Source: Rickettsiales bacterium (lineage in GTDB: Bacteria; Pseudomonadota; Alphaproteobacteria; Rickettsiales; UBA1997). From it: DNA of 7,438 bases. The stretch spans positions 1 through 7,438 of the forward strand of contig JAITOR010000038.1 of NCBI GenBank assembly GCA_031289855.1, written 5' to 3'. Positions within the stretch are counted from its first letter, which is position 1; each line of letters begins with the position of its first letter. The notes under the pieces are model-generated. The model did not search any database, had not been told where the DNA came from, and saw nothing but the letters and a program-made list of their open reading frames with translations. Shown here piece by piece: positions 1 to 5,752 of this stretch. The position numbers and the translations under genes are program-made.

Positions 1-91
1 TTTGATTAAACCATTGTTTTTATCTTTTTATTTGCTTTTTATCTTTTGACCACTTATGATGAAAGTTATAGTATTATAAATTATTATTTTT

Positions 92-328
92 ATGAAATTT
101 ATTAAATTTAACTTCGTCAGCCCAGAGAGAGAGGTTACAAAGGTATAAAAAATCGATATTGTAAACATCAAAGAAATTAAAATTGAATCCGGATTATTTT
201 ACACAAGTTCAAAAACAACAGATATTTCGTCCGGGGGGGCAATATCAAAAAACCTTCTAGTATCTAATGTTTTATTCAAAATTAACTCAGAACCAACGAA
301 AGGAACATTTAATCTGGTTAGCAAATAA
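92..328 (+). pseudogene. possible atpC remnant (ATP synthase epsilon subunit), internal stop
   Basis: An ATG at 92 opens a frame of 78 codons to TAA at 326-328, interrupted only by an in-frame TAA at 146-148. The first residues, MKFIKFNFVSPEREV, match the usual start of F1 ATPase epsilon subunits (a hydrophobic strand followed by VSPE and a charged residue). Past the stop, KIDIVNI resembles the next strand of epsilon, and DISSGGAIS could align with the segment that follows the conserved histidine region. The frame ends near residue 78, whereas epsilon is about 130 residues, so the second half is also missing. It runs through a G7 tract at 233-239, unusual in such AT-rich DNA. The identification rests mainly on the N-terminal motif and is tentative. 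The alternative is an unrelated decayed gene. No atp operon neighbour is visible. Confidence 0.4.
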
Positions 329-384
329 TGTATGTTGAATATGTATTTATGGGTTGGAATACAGGTATTTTATGGAAATATTAA

Positions 385-542
385 AAGACAAAAAAATTGG
401 AAATAAAAATTCCTGATATAATTAAAGAAGTCGAAAGATTGTTAAAAATGTATGGAACCAATCGTTTATTTAATAGGTATGCGAATCGTTTTTAGAGTTT
501 ATAGAAAAATATACAGAATTGTACGGGGCAGCATCATCATAA
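385..542 (+). pseudogene. decayed helical protein fragment, unidentified
   Basis: One frame is open from 385 to a TAG at 493-495, encoding a helix-like piece that includes LEIKIPDIIKEVERLLKMYG. Shifting frame in a five-T run at 489-493 continues the same helical character as FLEFIEKYTELYGAASS to TAA at 540-542. The two halves joined across the homopolymer look like one protein segment broken by a single-base indel. I do not recognise the family. It sits between two other broken fragments on the same strand and may belong to the same dead gene as the MCE-like fragment downstream. Confidence 0.35.
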
Positions 543-555
543 TATCTGAATATAA

Positions 556-914
556 ATGGCTGCTCAAATCAAATTGTTTTATCATCCTATCAGTAGAGGT
601 ATATCTTATGAAAGCAATGATATAGTTTTGAAAGGTGTTAATATAGGAGAAATAACGGGATTTATTAGACCAATGAAAACTGGTTTATGGGGGCATTAGA
701 CCGGTGATTTAAAGGTATAAAATCTAATGATATGACATTGGATTTGGATAAAATTAACAAAATTGAAAAAAGAGTTTACTGAAATAACTGAAAAATTAGT
801 AGAGAGGTGTTTTTTGATTTAGTTAATAAAAAGGCAGTTAAGAAAAAACTAACAGAGAAATCAAAGTTTGTTTTTGGTATTGAACGAGAAATAAAAAGTT
901 TTTTCAAGAAATAA
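556..914 (+). pseudogene. probable MCE-domain (MlaD/PqiB-like) remnant
   Basis: From the ATG at 556 a 47-codon frame ends at TAG 697-699. It contains IKLFYHPISRGISYES followed by IVLKGVNIGEITGF. This resembles the core of MCE domains in PqiB/MlaD-type lipid transporters, where a strand with an R-G-L/I motif is followed by a V.(F/L)(K/R)G(V/I).(I/V)G.V/I strand. After a frameshift, GIKSNDMTLDLDKINKIE (714 onward) resembles the next strand pair of PqiB-type domains. A further shift gives EFTEITEKLVE, and a third frame from 816 to the TAA at 912-914 gives LVNKKAVKKKLTEKSKFVFG, comparable to the 'GL.A.L...SLLTG' stretch of PqiB. At least two frameshifts and several stops break it. The family call is inference from motif order. 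If right, the intact protein would have sat in the inner membrane or periplasm, carrying lipids between the membranes. Confidence 0.33.
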
Positions 915-931
915 TAAAATAAGGCGAATGA

Positions 932-1126
932 CAAAGTAAGGATATTTGTAAAAAAGTAGATAAGTATAAATTGAATCTGGAAGGAGAGTGCTTGAAGAAA
1001 TTAATTTATAGAGATGAAATGGTTAATCTTTATAAACTATTAAACACAATATCAAGAAATAATAATTATGAACAAATTTTAAGAATCCTGAATGATATAT
1101 TAATTCATGACAATAATATAAATTAA
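932..1126 (+). pseudogene. open C-terminal fragment of a decayed gene, unidentified
   Basis: A frame of 64 codons is open from just after a TGA (929-931) to TAA at 1124-1126. It lacks a usable start near its beginning; the only ATG lies within the sequence YRDEMVNLYKLLNTI. The product would be charged and helical, ending in an Asn-rich tail. I see no known motif. Its position immediately after the MCE-like debris, same strand, suggests it is the 3' end of the same or the next dead gene. A short live gene from the internal ATG is possible but would encode only about 40 residues. Confidence 0.25.
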
Positions 1127-1294
1127 TTTGCGTATTTGGTTTTATTGTTATATAATAAGATATATACTGATTATCAACATATAAATATTAATTGAAAACA
1201 TATTTGATTGGATGATAAAATAATTATTATTATATAATATTATTCAATGAATTAATATGTTGTTCGATAAATAAATAGATTGTGAAGATATGTT
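1127..1294. other. AT-rich non-coding stretch
   Basis: This interval has no open frame with coding character on either strand and no tRNA-like fold that I can see. It is dominated by A/T runs. It carries the first copy of a 14-base direct repeat, tatataatattatt (1231-1244), whose second copy lies just right of the hairpin (1355-1368). A 7-base repeat, tgtgaag, occurs at 1281-1287 and again at 1294-1300 on entering the hairpin. Confidence 0.5.
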
Positions 1295-1354
1295 GTGAAG
1301 CACTATGTAATCATCCTCCTTCGGGGGGAGGAGGGTGATTACATAGTGCTTTAC
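1295..1354. repeat. long GC-rich perfect hairpin (palindromic element)
   Basis: The arms 1295-1320 and 1329-1354 pair over 26 positions with no mismatch: 24 Watson-Crick pairs and two G-T wobbles (1297:1352 and 1314:1335). The stem can extend inward by one more wobble and one C-G pair (1321:1328, 1322:1327), leaving a four-G loop (1323-1326). The centre (cctcct/tcgggggg/aggaggg) is far richer in GC than anything around it. No T-run follows directly on either strand, so it does not look like a standard intrinsic terminator. It could be a dispersed palindromic repeat, a protein-binding palindrome, or a structured RNA. Both flanks are non-coding. Confidence 0.85.
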
Positions 1355-1707
1355 TATATAATATTATTGTGTGTATTTTTTTTAAACAAAAAACGATTTA
1401 TTTTTATATTATTGTAAATCCAGCGTATGTGGTGGAAAAGTTTTTTTTATGGGAAAGGAAAATGTTTTTAAATGTTGCTATCCAGCAAAAAATGAAAGAA
1501 ATATTGAGATTTCATATATCTGAACCAAAATGCACAAAGAGTGTTAAAAGACACAAGAAATTATGCAAAATTATACATTATATTATCTGACTTTTTAGCA
1601 CAATGGCACACAATTCCAATTTTGTGTTTCTACCGATAGAACTCGACACGAATATGTTTTGAGAAAATATTAGATAAAATATTGACATTGCAAATATCAA
1701 TTAAACT
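1355..1707. other. non-coding stretch downstream of metK
   Basis: I see no supported gene here. A frame of about 73 codons is open on the + strand (1369-1590), but it lacks an ATG near its start and a ribosome binding site, and its product, rich in Lys, Ile and Phe, has no recognisable motif. Around 1604-1626 a weak imperfect stem (cacacaa ... ttgtgt) lies about 80 nt past the metK stop; it is too poor to call as the metK terminator. The interval probably contains further eroded sequence. Confidence 0.45.
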
Positions 1708-2919
1708 TTATAATTGAATTGCAAAATCTAATTTTTCAAATGCCAATTTCTCATCTCCAAATACACCAACAACAGAATTAGGTGCCGGCAATTCCCTCGT
1801 TCCAAATGCTCCAACTTTTTCGATTAATGTTTGATAGTTATTGTATTCAGGAGTTTTTTTGATATATTCTGCAATTTTATTTGCCAATATATTGTCTTCT
1901 TTACCATTTTTTAATAGGTGGATTTCTAATCCAAATAGATGATTCAGTCCAATGGATGTTGCTAATCCAACCTCAGCACTATCAGCAAATCCTGATTTTA
2001 CTATATTTTTGGCCAAATATCTTGCATACAGATTTGCCGATACATCGCTTTTTGTGGCATCTTTTGCCTGCATATTTCCACCGCCTAAACGATGTCCACC
2101 AGTTGAAACAACACTTAATTTTCGGCCTGTGGTTCCGGCATCCGCAATACTTCCATGTGTTCCAGTCCAATCGCCAGTTGAATTTATATACCATTTTATA
2201 TTATCATATTTTATATTCGCTGGTAAGATTTTTTTTAAATTATTTTTTACAAATTCTATCAATTCATCCCTGTAATTTGCATTTACTGGATTTATTGTTG
2301 AAGTTGGCAAAGCAAGCACAAAATGAGTTAATTCCACAGGTTTATCATTTATGTATTTGAAAGTGGCCTGTGTTTTTATATCAATTCCGTAACTTTTTGA
2401 TTTTAAAGCAAAATTATAAACTTCTCCATTTATTCGTTTTGCAGTAAACAGTGGCAAAGATTCATAGGTTGAAGATTCATTTACGGCATATCCCCAGTAA
2501 ATTCCTTGATCTCCGGTTCGCACTTTATCTGTTGCCAATGCGATATGTGAGGCCTGTATGTTTAAATAATTATTAACCTTCACATATTCCTTTTGCACCG
2601 CTTCATCTTTTGTAAATTTAGCCCTATATTCTGATGTATCATAACCTATAAAATGCAAAGAATCCTCCACAATTTTATATAAAACTTCATTGGAAACTCT
2701 ATTTTGTTCATTATAAACATCGGATTTCAACTCTCCAGCGATGGAAAAATAAGTAATACCTTTTGTCCAAGCATTTTGAACTTCAATGCCACCACGGACA
2801 CTTCTTGGGTCTTTCGCAGTTTGCAATAAGTGTAATAAAACACCATTTGAAACAGAATCAGCAATTCTGTCTGGATGTCCCACAGATACATATTCAGCGG
2901 AACTGTAATTTTCAGTCAT
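1708..2919 (-). CDS. metK: S-adenosylmethionine synthase (methionine adenosyltransferase), divergent
   Basis: The enzyme makes S-adenosylmethionine from methionine and ATP in the cytosol, releasing phosphate and diphosphate. The product is 403 residues, a little over the usual 380-400. Conserved elements in order: VGHPDR (13-18, normally GHPDK), the Glu of GIEV (46), GDQG (136-139), IDIKTQ (179-184, with the catalytic-type Lys at 182), DAGTTGRK (260-267), and GGGN..AKDATKSD (279-292), the glycine-rich second signature with its Lys/Asp ligands. Between them the sequence departs strongly from the standard family: NSTGDWTGTHGS replaces the usual NPTGRF-type loop, and ACET becomes GIEV. I chose the ATG at 2919 because AAGGAG (2929-2924) lies four bases upstream; an in-frame ATG 13 codons earlier (2958) has no such site. 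No SAM riboswitch is visible upstream. Family assignment is firm; full activity is likely but inferred. Confidence 0.93.
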   Translation of the reverse strand: MTENYSSAEYVSVGHPDRIADSVSNGVLLHLLQTAKDPRSVRGGIEVQNAWTKGITYFSIAGELKSDVYNEQNRVSNEVLYKIVEDSLHFIGYDTSEYRAKFTKDEAVQKEYVKVNNYLNIQASHIALATDKVRTGDQGIYWGYAVNESSTYESLPLFTAKRINGEVYNFALKSKSYGIDIKTQATFKYINDKPVELTHFVLALPTSTINPVNANYRDELIEFVKNNLKKILPANIKYDNIKWYINSTGDWTGTHGSIADAGTTGRKLSVVSTGGHRLGGGNMQAKDATKSDVSANLYARYLAKNIVKSGFADSAEVGLATSIGLNHLFGLEIHLLKNGKEDNILANKIAEYIKKTPEYNNYQTLIEKVGAFGTRELPAPNSVVGVFGDEKLAFEKLDFAIQL

Positions 2920-2923
2920 AAAA

Positions 2924-2929
2924 CTCCTT
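2924..2929 (-). promoter_or_regulatory. ribosome binding site of metK
   Basis: On the - strand this reads AAGGAG, followed by TTTT and the ATG at 2919. It is the clearest Shine-Dalgarno sequence in the window and fixes the metK start over the upstream in-frame ATG at 2958. Confidence 0.75.
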
Positions 2930-2985
2930 TTAGCGTTAATATTTAAAGTGTTCAGCAATTTAGAAATAAATTAAACACTAATTGA

Positions 2986-3013
2986 ACTATAAAATAGTAA
3001 ATATAATTTGCAA
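2986..3013 (-). promoter_or_regulatory. candidate sigma-70-type promoter of metK
   Basis: On the - strand, TTGCAA (3013-3008) is followed after 16 nt by TATAGT (2991-2986), one base from the consensus -10. Transcription would begin near 2979, giving a leader of about 60 nt before metK. The 126-nt gap between mlaA and metK supports a separate promoter. In such AT-rich sequence, chance matches to the -10 box are common, so confidence is moderate. Confidence 0.4.
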
Positions 3014-3045
3014 AAAAATTAAATATTGTATATTCTGTATAATTT

Positions 3046-3783
3046 TTATTTATTTATTTGATTGTCTTCCAATTGCTTGTATGCATCTCTAATAAATATA
3101 TAGTTGTCAAAACTACTTTGTATCATATCATAATATCCATCAATAACAAAATTAATTTGTTTCACTCCGTTTGTTGTAGTAATTCCATATCCAATATAGT
3201 TCATTTGTTTTTTCGCAAATATATTGTAACCTAAATTTGTTGCATTAAATCCAAATGGGTCAAAAATAAATTCTACCACATCACTTACAACACCCCTTAA
3301 ATTATTAGGTCCCAGCAATGGTAACATAATGTATGGACCTGCTGGCACACCATATTTTCCAAGTGTTATTGACAAATGCGTAACTCTAACATTGTCATCA
3401 GCAACATCGAACAATCCAACAACTCCAAATACTGAATTTATTAAAAATGAATGTAGACTTTTTGAAGCATTATTAATATCGCCTTGCAATAAGTAATTTA
3501 TGGTTGCAAATGGCATTGAAAAGTTTTTAAAAAAGTTACTTACACTATTTCTAACGCCATAATTTGTTAGAGTCGTATATCCAGTATTTACGGGTTTTCC
3601 TACCCAATCTAAAAGAAATAAATTGATATCTAAAATAGTTCTATTGACTTTTTCTGCGGGGTCATACACAATAACATTAGGAATATCGCTATCCAAAACA
3701 TAAAAACTTTCATCTATCGCATATACAAAACTATTTATTACCAAAAACAGAATTATACTCCTCAATAATATTCTTCGTTTCAT
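3046..3783 (-). CDS. mlaA: MlaA family outer-membrane phospholipid transport protein
   Basis: MlaA (VacJ) sits in the outer membrane and removes phospholipids from its outer leaflet, passing them to the MlaC/MlaFEDB system. The 245-residue product shows the family pattern: DPAEKVNR (41-48), VSNFFKN (81-87), LLQGD (98-102), FLINS (113-117), GLFDVA (123-128), and GKYGVPAGPYIMLPLLGP (142-159), the family's most conserved stretch. The N-terminus (MKRR then a hydrophobic run to VYA at 20-22) is a signal peptide that suits signal peptidase I; there is no lipobox Cys, unlike classical MlaA lipoproteins. The family's DFGQ before the GPY motif is replaced by LSIT. The ATG at 3783 is chosen because it begins the signal peptide, though it overlaps the upstream gene by 53 nt and has only a weak ribosome binding site. 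Downstream of the TPR-like gene in what looks like a two-gene unit. Confidence 0.9.
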   Translation of the reverse strand: MKRRILLRSIILFLVINSFVYAIDESFYVLDSDIPNVIVYDPAEKVNRTILDINLFLLDWVGKPVNTGYTTLTNYGVRNSVSNFFKNFSMPFATINYLLQGDINNASKSLHSFLINSVFGVVGLFDVADDNVRVTHLSITLGKYGVPAGPYIMLPLLGPNNLRGVVSDVVEFIFDPFGFNATNLGYNIFAKKQMNYIGYGITTTNGVKQINFVIDGYYDMIQSSFDNYIFIRDAYKQLEDNQINK

Positions 3784-4126
3784 CGTTGTTTACTCTTTTT
3801 AATAAATTTTCTGCCATTGGGTATTGAGAAAAAATTTTTTCTAACACAAACTTTCCTTTTTCAATCTCATTTGAAAGAATTAAACAATATCCGTAATAGT
3901 ACAAAGGTTCACTTTCTTTTGATAAAAATTTTTGTATAAACCAAAATCTGAATCTTGCATCATATAAATGCCCAGATTTGAAGTGCTCCATTCCAGTTTC
4001 CATATTAGTTTGATATAAATTATCCCACTTAATCTTAGTTTCCTTTATGAATTCCTTTGCTTTATCATACAAATTTAAAGATTCACCTTTAAACTTTGAA
4101 AAAAAATCATTGACTTTTTTAAACAT
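3731..4126 (-). CDS. small TPR-like repeat protein
   Basis: The 131-residue product has no signal peptide and is largely helical. An N-terminal amphipathic, Lys-rich stretch (1-35) leads into two repeats resembling tetratricopeptide units: about 40-73 (NMETGMEHFKSGHLYDARF and on) and about 74-107 (LYYYGYCLILSNEIEKG and on, ending near YP). TPR units mediate protein-protein binding, so a scaffolding role is likely, but the partner is unknown. It precedes mlaA and overlaps it by 53 nt in another frame, implying coupled translation and perhaps a shared role at the envelope; that link is inference. The ATG at 4126 has no clear ribosome binding site. The opposite strand begins the tyrA-like gene 49 nt away. 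Confidence 0.75.
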   Translation of the reverse strand: MFKKVNDFFSKFKGESLNLYDKAKEFIKETKIKWDNLYQTNMETGMEHFKSGHLYDARFRFWFIQKFLSKESEPLYYYGYCLILSNEIEKGKFVLEKIFSQYPMAENLLKRVNNDETKNIIEEYNSVFGNK

Positions 4127-4176
4127 ATTGAATACATTGTTTTTATAATTAATAAAACAAAATTTTTATTTGTCAA
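4110..4176. promoter_or_regulatory. divergent intergenic region with promoter-like elements
   Basis: The two outward-facing genes are separated by 49 nt, so both promoters must lie in or beside this gap. Toward the left gene, a perfect TTGACA occurs on the - strand (4176-4171, overlapping the right gene's ATG), with a weak ATTAAT 17 nt further on (4153-4148). Toward the right gene, TTGACT (4110-4115) is followed after 17 nt by TACATT (4133-4138). A TATAAT at 4144-4149 has no well-spaced -35. The elements are suggestive only. Confidence 0.35.
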
Positions 4177-5165
4177 TGTATAAAATATTATTTATTGGAT
4201 TGGACGATTTAACGAAGGAGATTATTAAAAGAATGCCACGAGATAATTTTATTTTTGGTTTTGATATTGAAAGTAAAAAAATGGATGAGTTTTATAGTGA
4301 AAAAATTATTGCAAATTATAATAAAGATTCAATACAAAAAGTTTTTGAGAGCGTCGATATAGTGATTTTAAACACAAAAGAATATAATAAAATTGCGGAT
4401 CATTTGCGATATACTAAAAAAGATGTAATAATTATTGATACAAATAGTATAAAAAATAATATTGAAAAAGTAAGAGAAATTTTTAAAAAAAATGTCAATT
4501 TTATTTCTACTAATTTTTTACTTTTTCCGGATTTAGTGATTTTAAATATTGATAAAAAGATAAATTTTCAAACCATAAGAGAAACCAATGCTTTTATAAA
4601 AATGTTAAATGTAAAAACTTTACCTTTAAGTTATGTGGAAAATGATTTTTTAATTACCATTTATCAATTGTTTTTTTTAATGCAAATAATTTTTTTGAAA
4701 AATTTTCGAACGAAATTTTTTAAAATAAACAACTTTATTTTAGATTTGATTTTCAAAGACATTTTGTTGAACAAGAAAAATTTATTAAAAAAAATAGAAA
4801 AAGTTTTATTTTTCTTGAAGTCATTGGATGAAGAGAATTTTTTTGTTTTATTGCGGGAAAATGTTTTGAATTTATCTTACAATAACTTGGATATAGATTT
4901 GGATGATGAAAATGCTGATAAAATTTTTCTTGAAAAGACATTTATGCACTTATTGAAGGACGAAGATCTGGATAATTTTAATATTTTGAATATAAATTTT
5001 ACCTATAAATTATATAATAATATTAGAACTTTTGAATATTTTGAAAAAAATAATAGAGATTTTTTACTTTTAATGGTAAATGAAAAATTGAAAAGCCTAT
5101 ACAATATATTAAATTTTGTTGATTTGACGGACAATAAATTGAAAATTTATTTAAATATTTTATAA
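4176..5165 (+). CDS. degenerate TyrA/prephenate dehydrogenase-like protein
   Basis: The 329-residue product follows the layout of prephenate dehydrogenases: a Rossmann first strand (YKILFIGLDDLTKEIIKRM, 2-20), a second strand ending in Asp (FGFD, 27-30), DIVILNT (61-67), VIIIDTNSIK (84-93, where TyrA has the DVGSVK motif), then VNFISTN..LFPD (107-119, where TyrA has GGHPMAG), then ENDFLITIYQLF (155-166, where TyrA has the EHD...SHLPH helix). The dinucleotide-binding glycines after the first (GLGLIGGS) are replaced by GLDDLTKE, and the catalytic histidines of the two latter motifs are gone. The fold appears kept but the chemistry lost. The C-terminal half is Leu/Asn/Asp-rich and helical. I chose ATG 4176 over a TTG at 4170. 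It begins a three-gene operon with the Hda-like gene and rnpA. Function unknown; tyrosine synthesis is unlikely. Confidence 0.6.
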   Translation: MYKILFIGLDDLTKEIIKRMPRDNFIFGFDIESKKMDEFYSEKIIANYNKDSIQKVFESVDIVILNTKEYNKIADHLRYTKKDVIIIDTNSIKNNIEKVREIFKKNVNFISTNFLLFPDLVILNIDKKINFQTIRETNAFIKMLNVKTLPLSYVENDFLITIYQLFFLMQIIFLKNFRTKFFKINNFILDLIFKDILLNKKNLLKKIEKVLFFLKSLDEENFFVLLRENVLNLSYNNLDIDLDDENADKIFLEKTFMHLLKDEDLDNFNILNINFTYKLYNNIRTFEYFEKNNRDFLLLMVNEKLKSLYNILNFVDLTDNKLKIYLNIL

Positions 5166-5173
5166 ATCAATGT

Positions 5174-5752
5174 ATGCAACAAAGTTTTTTCTTTGATAAT
5201 GAAATAAATATATATGATAAAGATAATTTTATCATACATGATGGAAATAGGATAGTATATGAAATTTTAACGTCTGGTAGCCTATATAATAACAATGTTT
5301 TTTTACTTACTGGTAAAAAAGGCAGTGGCAAAACTTATATGTGTAATATATGGAAAAATATTAAAACTAATAAGGAAAAATTCGTATTGGAAGATATTGA
5401 AAACACAAAAATGAGTGAGGAAGATTTGTTACATTTTATTAATAATACAAACCATGGAATTTTGCTTATTACAAGTTGTAGAAAATTGAATGATTTTAAT
5501 TTTATTTTGCCTGATTTACAATCGAGATTTAGAAATTTTTACAACATAAAATTACTTGATATAAATAATGATGAAATTAAAAAACAAATATTATTAAAAT
5601 TATTGAATGATAAGCAGTTAAAATTGAGCGACAACAATATTGATTGTATTGTAGAAAAAATAAGTGCTAATTATGAAACAATTATTGATTTTGTAAATAA
5701 ATTAAATGAATGTAAAAAAATAGATAAAGAACAAATTAAGGGATTATTATGA
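5174..5752 (+). CDS. Hda-like DnaA-family AAA+ protein
   Basis: Hda/HdaA proteins bind the sliding clamp and stimulate ATP hydrolysis by DnaA, preventing re-initiation. The 192-residue product is a DnaA-type AAA+ core without the N-terminal domains or C-terminal DNA-binding domain of DnaA. Visible motifs: Walker A GKKGSGKT (47-54), Walker B-like FVLEDIE (70-76), sensor 1-like ILLITSCRKL (96-105), and LPDLQSRF (112-119), the DnaA/Hda box containing the arginine finger. The small helical lid follows (133-190). The start, MQQSFFF, fits the N-terminal clamp-binding hexapeptide seen in Hda (Q-L-S-L-P-L type). The sensor-2 position (around ANYETIIDF, 165-173) lacks the usual Arg. The ATG at 5174 lies 8 nt after the preceding stop; no ribosome binding site is evident. 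The stop overlaps the rnpA start (ATGA), implying translational coupling. Truncated DnaA is the alternative, less likely given the clamp motif. Confidence 0.8.
   Translation: MQQSFFFDNEINIYDKDNFIIHDGNRIVYEILTSGSLYNNNVFLLTGKKGSGKTYMCNIWKNIKTNKEKFVLEDIENTKMSEEDLLHFINNTNHGILLITSCRKLNDFNFILPDLQSRFRNFYNIKLLDINNDEIKKQILLKLLNDKQLKLSDNNIDCIVEKISANYETIIDFVNKLNECKKIDKEQIKGLL

Noticed and set aside
1..1126. Alternative genetic code that would make the left region readable
   Set aside because: TAA, TAG and TGA all interrupt the fragments and frame changes are also needed; intact neighbours end normally at TAA or TGA.
1295..1354. Hairpin as an intrinsic terminator
   Set aside because: No T-run directly follows the stem on either strand, and the flanking genes end hundreds of bases away.
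1369..1590. Open frame of 73 codons on the + strand
   Set aside because: No ATG near its start, no ribosome binding site, no recognisable motif; composition looks like translated AT-rich non-coding DNA.
1881..2360. Long open frames antisense to metK (also 1952-2275, and 1982-2194 in another frame on metK's own strand)
   Set aside because: They lie wholly inside a well-supported conserved gene and have no motifs; shadows of metK codon use.
2919..2958. Upstream in-frame ATG at 2958 as the metK start
   Set aside because: The ATG at 2919 has AAGGAG four bases upstream and begins the conserved region at the usual distance; 2958 has neither.
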